The notes: a model not told the origin generated them from the letters alone. A DNA stretch of 64,000 nt from Fulvia fulva (GCF_020509005.1 NC_063019.1:620001-684000); one strand, 5' to 3'. Shown: positions 44,344 to 55,880, numbered from the stretch's first letter. Numbers and translations are program-made.

Positions 44344-45738
44344 TATATATACTCGATAACTACGGTAGAAAGTACGAACGGTACGCGCTATCCTCGGCTA
44401 TATATAGTACTAGGTGACCTTCTTATACGTCTTAGCTCTTCCTAGATGTCCGGTAGTAGGTATATTATAGAGGGACTTAATAATTCGGCTATAGACCGTA
44501 TAATGCTTATCTTTAGACGGTAGTACAAATAGTCTAAGCCCGCTAAACCGGTTCTTTATATAAGTTATATTGTTAATAATAATAGCGTCGCGGTTATTAA
44601 GCTTACTACTATAGAGTAAAGTTACCTTCTATTTGTCGCGGAGTTACTATAGAGCTTCTTAGGCGTTATCTTAGTTATATAGATTCCGGATATCGGTCTC
44701 GAGGCCCTAGTCGGGAACTATACTAGTGTTCGTAGTCGTAGATATAGATATAATCCTACGAGGTCCTACGTCCGTCGTATTAGGCTATCGGACTTTCTAC
44801 CTTATATACCCGGTCGATATACAATCTTAAAGAAGAACTAGGAGAGGAATTCGGCCTAGCGTACTTAGCGTTAGTTTAGCTCTTTCGTAGTTATAAACTA
44901 CTCTAGGTTTTAATAGTCGGAGTAGACGAGTACCGGCTTACCGCTATCTTATAGGTTCTTAAAGTAGCCTTCCTCGCTATCTATATCTCCGGCTATAAGC
45001 TTAGGTCGCTATTCTTCGAAGGCCTTAACGATTATAAGTAGTTCCTTATCGTAGATATCGTAATTATATTCCTAGGGGGACATCTTCTTAGAAAGGTAAG
45101 CGATAGGCCGTAGTACGCCGTCTTTATCTCGCTAGCTAAGTATAGTAACTATTACGAAGTTAGATATGTTAGTTTCGAGCACTATCTCTCTTCCGGGTTT
45201 AAATATAGCTAATACGATACCTTCGGCGTCCGTAAATACCTATTTAAGTCCCTCAAATACGGATTGACATTCTAGGGACTATATAAATACTACGCCCTTC
45301 TTAGTAAGCCTAACTAGCGGTAGGACGATCTTACTATAGTTCTTAATAAATCTTCGGTAAAAGCCTACGGATCCGTTAAACACGAGGATATCCTTCGGCG
45401 TAGCCTAGTCTCGTATAGCCTACACTTTAGCTAGGTCTATAGATACGCCGTCCTTACTAATAATAAGGCCTAGGTACTTCGTAGATTACGTATAGAACTA
45501 GTACTTAGAGAAGTTTAGTTATAATCTCGCGTCTTGAATTTTCTAAAGGACCTTCTTTATATATTCTATATACTCTTCTAGGATATCGCTAAAGATAAGA
45601 ATGTCGTCTAAGTATATAGAGTAGAAATTGTCTAGGAACTCGCGAAGAGTGTCGTTAATATAAGACTGAAATGTACCTAGCGTATTATATAATCCAAACG
45701 GTACTACTAAGTACTCGAACTGTCTATATATAGTAGTA
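44344..45738 (-). pseudogene. Gypsy D segment 4: RT C-half, RNase H, integrase zinc region
   Basis: Read on the reverse strand from right to left: the RT catalytic box YLDDILIFSD near 45590-45627, the LGFYRRFI-like thumb near 45340, RNase H ETNISNF...DKELLIIVKAFEE near 45010-45190, the SDSLIRR end near 44800, and the integrase zinc region TTGHLGRAKTY...RTVRTFYRSYRVYI near 44355-44470. Cys of the HHCC finger have become Tyr. It joins 48539 on the right and 28670 on the left. Confidence 0.87.
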
Positions 45739-46810
45739 GGTCGACGACGAGAATCACCTATACGTGGTGTTGGCTACGAACCTCTCGTCTAGCTACGAGA
45801 GAGCCAAGTATTCTCACGCTAGAGCGTCGTAGGCGCGACGGGCGCGTAACGTAGTCGAAGCCGCGGCGAACAGAGGACTACTAGCAAAACGGGTATAAAA
45901 ACTATCCGACGAGCGTGTACTCGTGTCGGGAGCGAGTCCCTCTTCTTTCTACGTGTAAGAAGGGCGCGGAACCGTGGCCTATACGCTCGACAGGACACCT
46001 CTAGTATAAGTGTAGAATTTTCACCTCCGGAGACCGTAAACCGAGCGGGCTAAGCGACGAACATTAGACGAGCGGACTATAGAACAACAACTAAGCGGAC
46101 TATGTAACGGCGTCGAGCGGACTACGAAACAATCTGGTGTTTACTAGCGGGCAATACGGTGGGTAGGTAGACACGCGACGAAGCCTTTAAGGGCCTATTA
46201 AACACCCGGTATAGGAACGAGGGTTTTGCCTAAGGCACTGCCTGTCCCGCTACACAACGCACCTAGTCTAATATAGTAGATTGCGACGAGGAAAAGACGA
46301 TAGCCTAAGCAAGGAAAAGACGGCTATTAGGACGTAGAAAGACGTATAATACAAGTAGATTAGTTCTATAATCGGGGAGGATCGAGGGCAGGGTGATAAG
46401 GAACTTTATATTAGTTAGTAGGTAGAAACGCAAGGAGTACGCTACCCGGCGTAGTGTATGCCCCGAGCAAACCTACGAGGTATAGACGGCCGCTTTCTAG
46501 AGATAGGCTACGGTAACGCGAAGGGCGTTAAAACCTAGGGCGTGGTATACACTAGTAGCGACGGCTGATACTGTCTATATAGCCCGAGAGGACGGATACG
46601 TATGTCGGTCAATAGAGAGCACTAAAGGGCTTAGGCCTATAGAGGTAGATATTGGCTTAAGGAGCAAATAGGGAGGGAGGGCGTAGAGGGAAGCTTTTAC
46701 TCCGGGCTAACCTCTCGAAACGAGGCTATACGGTAGTGCTAGATAAGTAGGAAAGCGCGGTTAAGACTTGTCACCTTATCTCGTAGCTAGCTTACTAAAT
46801 ACGATTCCTT
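45739..46810 (+). other. GC-rich 5' region of LINE-B, probable 5' UTR
   Basis: No long frame. It has a TATA-like GTATAAAAA near 45891-45900 and three or four copies of a GAGCGGACTA-like motif between 46040 and 46125. The first copy reads ACCGAGCGGGCTA, the same 13-mer as in the Fot1-like TIRs. It could be the LINE promoter region or a separate element fused to the LINE. Confidence 0.45.
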
Positions 46811-48440
46811 CCTTACTAGACATATCGGGAGCCTTCGACTACGTGTTATACCCGCGGCTACTCTATATCCTAAGGTCGAAAGGACTCCCTAAGTAGCTTA
46901 TTAACTTCGTACGGTCCTACCTCTAGAACCGTAGTACGTCGATCCTAGTCGGCTAGTACAGAAGCCTATTTCAAGCTGTCTATACTAGAATCCCGGAAGG
47001 CTTAACGCTAGTACCTATTCTGTTCCTCTTCTTTATAGCGACGCTACTCCTAGCCCTAGAATCCTAGACCACCGCTACGAGCGGCTTCGTAGACGACACA
47101 AACATCCTAGCGTAGTCTTCCTCGACTAAGGAGAACTGTAGGCTACTAGAAGAGAAGCACAAGATCTGCGAGGACTAGGCTAGGAGGCACGGGGCTCGGT
47201 TTGCCCTAGAAAAGTACAATCTAATACACTCTACGCGCCGGCCACGGTTCCATAATATATAAGCTTCTATCTAGATATAGGGGCATACGACTAACCCGGC
47301 AAATCAGCTTAGGATCCTCGGACTATAGGTGGACCCGGCGCTACGGTAGACGAAGCACGTATAGGCAATATTACGGAAAGCTAAACAGAATATAGCATCA
47401 TACTAGAGGCTTACTACGTCTATATAGGGGGCGGACTTCCGGCAGTTACGACTTCTATATACGGCTATTATATAGCCAGTCCTTGCCTATAGTAGCTAAG
47501 TATGGTCCTTAGGCGAGAGGGCCTGCCTATCGAAGGGACTTGTCGCGCCGCTAGCGAAGATCTAAAACCAATGCCTAAGGAAGGTCACCGGGGTATATAA
47601 GTCGATACTAACGAGGATGCTTAAGTACGAGACCGCTATACCGCCGATCGACCTATATATCTAGGGACTACGGACCTCCTACTTAGGCAAGTTGGCATAG
47701 TACCTAGTATAGAAGGTCATCGCTAGTATAGTCGTAAGGGCCCGCGAATTAGTACTAGCGTATAGAGGCATTCGACCCGGAAACGAGCCGAACTACCGGG
47801 CAAGGGACGAACAGCTAGCAATATAATAGGAAGGTAAGAAATCGTTTATAGAGCAACTATAGAAAGAGAGGTGGAACAACTAGGTTGTAGGGTATAGTAG
47901 ACGCCCTTAGCTAGCGGGACAACCTAAGGAATAGTTAGCTACAAAATCCGCGGTCAAGCACCCCGCGAAGCTTATCTACTACCGCCTTACGAGGGTATAG
48001 AGTAGTATAGCAACCTAACTACGAAGCGAACACATCGGCCTCTAGGGGTACCTATTATAGAGGAAGGTTCTAGGATACACGAATACTAGCTGCCCCTACG
48101 GCTATCGCTCCTAGAACGTACGGCACGTACTCCTCGTCTGTCCGAGGTGGTCGCTAGGAAGGGGGGAGTAGATAGTAAAGGCGAGGAACCGGACGATTAG
48201 GGCACTTCTTAACAACGCTAAGGACCTACGGCGCATTACGAACTAGCTACTAGAGAAGGGCTAGCTAGAATAGTACCGCCTAGTAGGAGTAGTTTTGGAA
48301 GAGAGGACACGACGTAGCGCGACGAGACCGGCTAGGAGCGGGGGCTAACGGGGTAGTGACATAGACTACGTACGTTTAGAGGGAAAGCTAAACTAGATAA
48401 GGAGTAGTCGGGGGCGGGAAGGGTTTTCACCTATTCGGGT
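46811..48440 (+). pseudogene. LINE-B ORF2 remnant (RT C-terminal half)
   Basis: This begins inside the RT at the DISGAFDYVLYPRLL block (46823-46865), followed by FVDDTNILA near 47084-47110. The C-terminal part is collinear with LINE-A. Many codons mutated in LINE-A are still in the original state here (for example GCACAAG for GTATAAG near 47157). TAG codons remain, so it is not functional. Confidence 0.82.
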
Positions 48441-48538
48441 TTCCCTTTGTATATAACAATAGATATATACCTACATAGGCCGGATAGGGTCCTAGAACAG
48501 GGGAGTAACAAATCTATCTATCTATCTATATAGTAGTA

Positions 48539-49324
48539 AATACGGTCTTCTATTCGTAACCCTCCGTAATACGGATATAATTAAAGGCGGCGATTATATC
48601 GAGCTTAGTAAACTACTCCTTACCCGCTATCCTATTAAGCGTGTCTTATATTAAGGGGATAAGGTATCTAGACTTTAACGTAATAGCGTTTAGGCCGTAA
48701 TAGTCTATGTATACCTAAAGTCTACTACTAGGCTTACGTACTATAAGTACGGGCGAAGCTATATCCGCTCGTCCTACGTACCTTCGAATCTTCTAGTCGG
48801 CTAGGTAGCTATCCGTCTAACGCTTGAAGACTTTATCCTCCTAAGGCGATATACGGAACAGATACTTAAAAGATAGCTTACTTCCTTCCTTAAGGTTAAT
48901 CTTATAATCAATACCTAGTCGGTATAGTAGTAGCTTATATACCGCCTAAGCCGAGAAGGTTCGGGCGTACTTACGGTACTCGGGTAGTAGGTAGTCTACC
49001 GGGTGTATAATATTGTCCTTATTAAGCGATTTGTAGAACCGGTTAATATCTACTTACGCGTATATTTTATACGCCCGTAACTAGGGCCCGGATCTTTTTA
49101 CTACTAGTACAAAGGCTACGGCCCGAGCGTCTAGTCGTTACGTAGTCTTATTGTCTACTACTATACTATAATTACCTATTATACGCCGTATAGAGTATAA
49201 GCTTAGCTAAGCGATTAATATTACGTATAAGTATAGAGGATTGGTACTTTACTTCGATTCTAGTAGTTTATCTTTTTCTCGGATATATCTAAGGTAGACT
49301 TAAGCACTCTTTTATCTTATATAT
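48539..49324 (-). pseudogene. Gypsy D segment 3: RT N-terminal half
   Basis: The reverse strand reads PVLIVRKPSSRL near 48740, YIDYYGLNAITLKSRYLIPLI near 48660-48720 and FTKLDIIAAFN near 48600-48630. To the right, toward 49320, lies the linker from the protease. It joins 45738 on the left when LINE-B is removed, and 54060 on the right when copia-C is removed. Confidence 0.85.
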
Positions 49325-49542
49325 TGTTAAACAGGTACGAGTTGCGCAGCAGTGGAAGACGGCGGATCACACCAAAGACGAAGAAGGACCCAATGGGATA
49401 GCGTGTATCTACATACAGTATCGCCGGTGTTGGTGTAGGTGTTTCAGGAGGGACAGCTGTACTCAGGACTTGACTAGCAAGCCCTGATTACTAATCCCCC
49501 TAAGCACTCAATGTTGACCCTATGACCTGCATATTCTCAACA
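49325..49542 (-). repeat. 3' LTR of copia-C
   Basis: 218 bp, reading identical to 53837-54054. Confidence 0.94.
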
Positions 49543-49576
49543 CTCCCACTCAGGTCAGAAGGTCTCAAACAATCCC

Positions 49577-51496
49577 TTATACAAGCTAGAGCTGCCTCAC
49601 AAAGTTTTGGAACTGCTGGCCATTGAGGGGCTTAGTCAGCCCATCAGCAACTATGTCCTTTGTGTGGCAGTAATCCACTGCAATCTTCTTTTGCCACTAG
49701 AGATTCCTGACATAGTAGTATGCCACATCAATATGCTTTGACCTGTCATGGACATGGGCATTTTTGACAAAGGTCAAAGCTGCTTGGTTGTCACCCATAA
49801 GCTTCACGGGTCTCAGCTCATCAACAGTACTGCTTGCCTTCATCCTAGGTTGGAATGAACACTCTCCAACCAGGTCAGGACACCTCATCTCTCTAAGGAC
49901 TGCAGCAAGAAACTGTGACTACTTAGCTGCTGCATTCATGGCCATGAACTCAGCCTCCATTGTTGATGTGGCAACAGACTTCTGCTTCCTACTCATCCAG
50001 GACACAGGTGATCCACAAAGGAACCACACATGTCCAAGGATTGAGACTCTGTCTGCCTTGTCCATGGCATAATCAGAATCTGAGTATCCCTGGAGAATAC
50101 CTCCTCCTCTTCTGTACATCAAGCCCAGGTCTGGGTATGATCTCAGATATCTGGAGAGTTTCTTCAAGGCTCTAAGATGTTGCTTTGAAGGGTCAGCAAC
50201 ATATGAGCTGATTCTTCCAAGGGGGAAAGCAAGGTCTGGCCTTGTCATTGTCATTGGCCACATCCAGGTACCATTGCAACTCTGGTACTCCTGTTTGTTG
50301 CACCTCTCATCCATAGTAGCTGAAGGTCTCAGATCCCCATAGCTGTCCATAGGTGAGAGTGTGGGTGTGGCCTTCTCTGGAGAGATGCCCATCTTGGCAA
50401 GGTTAGTTTGGATGTAGTGTCCTTGATCAAGCTTTACAGTACCTTGGGACCTGTTTCTTGTAATCCTCATTCCAAGGATCTTCTCAGGTTCCCCAAGATC
50501 TTTGATCTTGAACACTCTTCTAAATTCAGCCTTGAACCACTGAACATCTAACAGCTTTGGAGCTGCAATGGAGATGTCATCCACATAGGTGAGGACCATG
50601 ATGTCTCTTCCTCTGTGGATGAGTAGGCATGGATCCACCTGGGACTAGGTGGATCCAATCTGTTCTAGCTTGGCAACACAGAGCTTGTTCCAATCTCTAG
50701 CTGCTTGCTTCAGTCCATACAGGCTTCTAAGGACCTTGAAGACCATATTTGGTGGAATTTCGACACCTGGGGGTGGGATCATGTAGATGTCTTCAAGAAG
50801 GCTGCTTTCGGTGAAAGCATTGTTCACATCCACCTGGTGCATCTCAAGATCTCTCTCACATACTACAGCCATGAAGACCCTAAGGGTATCATGCCTAACA
50901 GTAGGTGCAAAGGTCTTTTCAAAGTCAACACCATATTTCTGTGAAAACCCTCTTACAACCAGTCTTGCCTTGAACTCTTCAATGGCTCCACTGATCATTC
51001 TTTTCACATCAAAAACCCACTTAGATGTAACCAGGTTTGCACCCCTTGGTAGTACAACTGGATCCAAGGTGTTGTTGCTTCCTAAGGCAATAAGTTCTTT
51101 CTGGATTGCCTCTTTCCACATATGTCCCCAATTGGGGTCTCCCACTGCCTCCTTATAGGACTTTGGGATTGGCACTTCCTGCCGGTAGGCTATGGCCTGC
51201 CTAACAGCAGCAAATGCATATCCCTCCACATCATTCAGGATTTCCTCAACCCAGCTCATAGTTGGATCAAGATGAAACATCTGAGCAATCAATGCCCTAT
51301 GATGCTTGGCTTCATGCTCAGCAGAGCCATCATCTTCATCCCCCCTTGACCTCTTGTTGCCTGCAAGCTGAGGTGGCTGTTGAGGTTGATCCTCCTGAAC
51401 AAGTTCCTCTTCCTTTTCTTTTCTTGGAGTCCCCTCTACTCCAATCTTCTGGTACTCTGTAATGTCTTTTGGAGGTTGGGGAAGTTGCACAAACAC
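49577..51496 (-). pseudogene. Copia-C reverse transcriptase and RNase H
   Basis: Open stretches 50645-51496 (283 codons) and 49919-50638 (239 codons) flank the TAG at 50645-50647 shared with copia-B. The RT palm Y-V-D-D-I box is near 50590. RNase H runs on after an additional TAG at 49919-49921 (AAAK-stop where copia-B has Gln), a private C-to-T change. The last part (49697-49888) holds NAHVHDRSKHIDVAYYYVRN. Nearly intact otherwise. Confidence 0.88.
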
Positions 51497-53341
51497 TGTT
51501 TTAGCAAGGAAAGAATTTCCCTTGCACCATCACTACGGATTGCAGATAGAAAACACCTTGAGCTGTTCTCTACCTGAACCTTCCATTCCTTTAGAGCTGT
51601 AGGAGCATCACTCCTAGCCTTCAAAGGGACTACCCACTTCTTCCTCAAGAAGTTGTCTACAATCTCAAGCCAGTACTTGAAGCCAAGTCTTGAGACTGCA
51701 CCTTGAAAAGGCCCACAGATGTCAATAGAGATTAGGGCCAGCCTCTCTCCTTTCCTCTCTGTGGCAGGTCCTTTGAACTTCGTCATGTCTGCAAGGGAGC
51801 AGACCTTGCAGTTCTGGTGTTCAGAAGGAACAGGAATGGGATCTTTCTTGTCAGTGACTCTATGCAGGTTTCTTAGCAGTCCCTTGCTAAGGTGTGCACA
51901 TCTTCTATGCTATAGCTCCCACTGGTCCTGGGACTCAGTGGCAGTCATAGCCTGTTCCAATTCACACTCAAAATGTGTACCTAACTTGGACAGATCCAAG
52001 TCATGCTCCTATAGAGAGGCATATGCTTGAGGCATAGCTTCAAGCTGCTCTGAAACACTTTGAATGAATGGAACACCCCCTCTCAGCTTTGTCTGGACAA
52101 CAGGTTTTCCAGGAAGGGATTTGAGGGTGAAACTGGGCGGTTGGACAGCAAACTGTTGGCTGAACTGATTCCAAGAGACAAGGCTAACTCCAAGGCCAGG
52201 AACAAACAAAACATTCTTCAAGACAATCTGCTTCCCAGAAGGACCACCCATCACTGCACTCCCCTCATGTGTGGCATGTAGGTAGCCACCCCCAACCTTG
52301 ATCCACTTCCTCTTCTGAAGAGGTTTCAGGGTCCTGAAAAGTGAATCCTGGTCAGTCATATGGGATGAAGCACAAGAGTCAAGCAACCACTCTGAGGAGG
52401 GGTACTTGCTTTTGGCTTCCACAGTTGAATGGGCAACCTCATCAACTTCATCATCCTCTGATGGTGTCTCAGGGTCTGATAAGTCTTCCTGGGTTGCATA
52501 GGCTCTTCCTTGTAAGGTCCTTCATCACCACTAGGATGTCCCTCAGGCTTGGGGATGGGGACCTCGTTCTCGGTGGTGATGATTGTCTCTTTGCAACAGA
52601 GGTGTTTCCTCTGTTGAGCTTGTCCTTCCTGACAGCATGCTTGGCTCCAGAGAGGTGTGGGCAATCCTTGATCACATGATCACCATCACAGAGATGGCAG
52701 GTGATCTTGCCCTGGAAACCTCTTCCTACAAACATTGCTGTTTCCTTGGATGCAACTTCCAGCCTGGATTCATGTGACTCAAGCAGTTGTAGACAATCTT
52801 CATATGACAGTCCTGGCTAGGCCAGGATAGTGTTCTTGGTCCCAAGATACACCTCAGGCAGGGCTTGAAGCAGATGCTTCAGCTTCCTTGTAGGCTCTCT
52901 GTAGTGAGCCTCTGCTGGGTCAACTTCAGCAATCCTTCTTACAAGATTGCCGAGGTGGACCCAGGCCTGTCTGATGGTCATGCCATCTATCATTCTGAAG
53001 TTGATCAATTCTTGAACAACTGTCATTGCATATGCAGCATGAACCTTGCTGTACTTTGCCCTCATCTTGAGCCAGATCTCTCCAGCTTGTCTCATCTATT
53101 TGCTTTCCTCCCAAACTGGACTGTATCTTGACTCTTCAAGTCCAGGTAAGGGATCTGATGACTCAGATGGTGTTGAGGAGCTGGGTGTGCTTGATAATAG
53201 ATGGCCTCCATCTACAACCCAAAGCACATCTTGAGCTTCAAGATGGTCTTGTATCAATGAGAACCATGTCCTCTAGTTGTCCTTGGTTAGGATAGGTGCT
53301 GCTCTCCTCCTACCAAGGGTGCTGTGTCCGGTTTCCTCCAT
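51497..53341 (-). pseudogene. Copia-C gag, protease and truncated integrase
   Basis: Same architecture as copia-B. The gag Met is at 53341, and TAG codons at 53273-53275 and 52817-52819 are shared with copia-B. The knuckle CHLCDGDHVIKDCP is near 52665-52705 and the protease WLLDSCASSHMTD near 52358-52397. Integrase Asp residues are in SIDICGP near 51715 and IRSDGAREI near 51525-51550, then comes the deletion junction near 51494-51502. The catalytic Glu is absent. Confidence 0.87.
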
Positions 53342-53824
53342 GCTTTTATATATAGGACAGGATGGCTGCCTACAGAAGAAAGGTATTCGTTCGTACGCGA
53401 TCGGATCGATAGGAGGTGAACCGAACGCGAGGTTGATAGTGGAGAGAATGGCTGTCCACAAGAAAGCGAGGAAAGTCGGTCGTAAGGATCGTGTTTCTGA
53501 GACACTGTCTGTAGCTCTCTCAGGGGAGGGTGTTCTGAGACACTACGGCTCTCTCAGACGGAACAGTTAGTCGATGCGAACGCGATGTCCGGAGAGCGAC
53601 TCTTCTCAGTAAGCTCGCCCACTTGTCTGAGGTATTGGCACAGGCTCCCTGACTCGGAGTCTGACAGTGCCTCACTAGGCTCTTTCACGTCTTATATGCA
53701 CCTACAGCGCGGCTGTAGCTTCCTGTGCAATGCGGGTGCGGCCTCCAGTCTGCCTTCCTTTTGTTCTGAAGAGGAATAACTCCAATACGACTTTGTCGAG
53801 GGTGAAACACCGAGTTGCTAACTC

Positions 53825-53836
53825 GGGCTCATAACC
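53825..53836 (-). promoter_or_regulatory. Copia-C primer-binding site
   Basis: GGGCTCATAACC on the plus strand, adjoining the 5' LTR: an unmutated complement to the anticodon arm of tRNA-Met. Confidence 0.78.
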
Positions 53837-54054
53837 TGTTAAACAGGTACGAGTTGCGCAGCAGTGGAAGACGGCGGATCACACCAAAGACGAAGAAGGA
53901 CCCAATGGGATAGCGTGTATCTACATACAGTATCGCCGGTGTTGGTGTAGGTGTTTCAGGAGGGACAGCTGTACTCAGGACTTGACTAGCAAGCCCTGAT
54001 TACTAATCCCCCTAAGCACTCAATGTTGACCCTATGACCTGCATATTCTCAACA
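53837..54054 (-). repeat. 5' LTR of copia-C
   Basis: 218 bp, reading identical to 49325-49542, followed by TATAT. Confidence 0.94.
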
Positions 54055-55646
54055 TATATATTATAAAAGCTCTTACTCCTACTTCTAGGATGTCTAGTAA
54101 CTAATTATCCGGTATTATAGTTACGGTTACTTCTACCGGCGTTCTCTAGTCCTTTCCTAAGGAGCGCCTATGTAGCTTCTTAATAGTGTCTCTTCCGTCT
54201 ACTAGTAAGGGTAGTCTAGTATAGAGACGGGGCTCCGGTTTATCCTCTATAGTTACTACCGGACGGAAGGTTTAATACGTCTATATAGGCTACTTTACTT
54301 TATTATAAACTGACTATACCTATACCGGCTTACCGTCCTATAGGTATAGCTCCTTATAGCGCTCCGAGTCGAGGGTAAGCGTCTAGATTTGTAATAGACA
54401 CCTAGCTAATATACTATACTCTAAGGCCTACTAAGGACTATATTATATTTAAGGTCGGCGAGCTACGTACTTATGACTTCCTTATGACTATTTAGGTCTA
54501 GTTCTATCGTTATCTATTCCGTAATCTCTACTCCTAAGGTAGAGCTATCCGCTAGCGTAAGGAGTAGAGGCTCTAGTAACGAATAAACCTTAAAATTTTT
54601 ATTTTACGTATATATTCGGTCTATAAACTTAGAGTTAGTACCGATATTAAAGAACAACTAAGATTTGATACTATTCGCTATACTAGGTATTACTAAGTAT
54701 ATTACTACCTTAGGTTACTGTTCTTATTCCTTTCAAATTGTTCTTAAGGAACGTAAAGATATCCTTAGCCCTTTACCTAGTAGCGGTAGTAGCTCTAGTT
54801 CTTTTGAACTTCTAAGAGGCCTAATACCTATTCCGCTTAAGTACTAGCCTAACTATTTCCCCGCTATTATAGAGTAGGTAGACGGGGTAGTATCTCGTAG
54901 TCGAAGAGCTTATATACTCGATTAGTAAGGCGGTGTCCGGTCTTACGACACTTCTTATAGCGGCCTTCGTTTATATATCGAGTGTTCTTAGCGTTATCGA
55001 GAGGACCGATATGAGCGGCCTATATAATAACCTCGTTATAATCCGCCTACGCCTTACGGGTACGTTAAGAGCGTCCTCCGCTACCGCTACTACCTCCGTT
55101 ATTATTACTAGAACCGGCGGTAGGTAGGTCGGTCTTCTCGTCGTTCTTACTATCCTTCTTATTATCCTTCTTAGTAGGCTACTTTCTCGGGTATAGTATA
55201 TCGACTAGGCGGAAATCCTCCTTAGCTCGGTATAAGTAATCTTCTATAGCTTTAAACGTCTATAGGTCCTTAGAGATAAACTTCTAGAGGTACTAGTAAT
55301 TTAGCTTACGCTTAAGTATATCGATATAGTCCTCTTAATCGCGGTGAAGCTATATAATGTTCGTACTCTTTCTAAATAAGACGTTAAACTCGGTAAAAGA
55401 GTCGTTACGTCTATCTACTCACTTTAAGGCGGCTATATCGTCGCGTACGTAAGCTTTCGAGTTACGCTTACTATAGCGCTTACGTAAGTACTTTATAAGC
55501 TTATTAAGTATCTTATTTATTCGGTCGCCCTTTACACTAGTAAGGGACGGGATTTAAGGTCCGATTAATTAGAACGCGCTACCCTTAGTATAGTTATATA
55601 TAAACTTTAACGTAGCCTTTAAGATACGGAACGTAGTATTCTATAG
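54055..55646 (-). pseudogene. Gypsy D segment 2: protease, zinc knuckle and Gag C-terminus
   Basis: The reverse strand reads a protease-like NIGTNSKFIDRIYT near 54605-54660, where the triad Asp is lost, and a LKYNIVLSLESL block near 54430-54460. A degraded knuckle (Y-KKC-RKTG-H-RLTNR) lies near 54900-54960. Next to it are Ser/Thr-rich linker and Gag capsid sequence up to 55646. It joins 55886 when the solo LTR is removed. Confidence 0.72.
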
Positions 55647-55880
55647 TATTAAATAGGTACGAGTTATATAGTAGTAGAAGACGGCGGATTATACGAAAGA
55701 CGAAGAAGGACCTAATAGGATAGCGTGTATCTATATATAGTATCGCCGGTATTAGTATAGGTAGATGCTAGGTGTCCGGATGTTTACTAGCCTATAGGCT
55801 GGCAAACTCTAGTCACGTGATCTAGTCACATGACACACCCACACCTACATGCTTGTCCTACGGCCTATATGTTCTTAACA
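55647..55880 (-). repeat. Solo copia LTR (copia-A type)
   Basis: 234 bp aligning with the copia-A LTRs end to end and flanked by TATAG (55642-55646 and 55881-55885). No internal region is attached, so it is the product of LTR-LTR recombination. RIP changes are common (TATTAAATAGG at the left end). Confidence 0.92.

Larger units (their letters stand above)
45739..48526 (+). mobile_element. LINE-B: internally deleted copy of the LINE-A family
   Basis: A 12-bp target duplication TATATAGTAGTA (45727-45738 and 48527-48538) bounds a 2788-bp insertion. Its last 1.7 kb is the RT and tail of the LINE-A family. Its first 1.07 kb is non-coding, GC-rich sequence not found in LINE-A as far as the window shows. 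The junction near 46810-46822 lies in the middle of RT. This suggests one LINE transcript with its 5' UTR kept and ORF1, endonuclease and half of RT deleted. It is less RIP-altered than LINE-A. Confidence 0.82.
49325..54054 (-). mobile_element. Copia-C: recent non-autonomous copia with integrase deletion
   Basis: This is a 4730-bp minus-strand element with 218-bp LTRs that read identical and a TATAT duplication (49320-49324 and 54055-54059). The body matches copia-B closely, with the same integrase deletion, the same short deletion and shared amber codons. The leader (53560-53836) matches copia-A instead. Identical LTRs point to very recent insertion even though it cannot encode an integrase. 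Confidence 0.94.
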
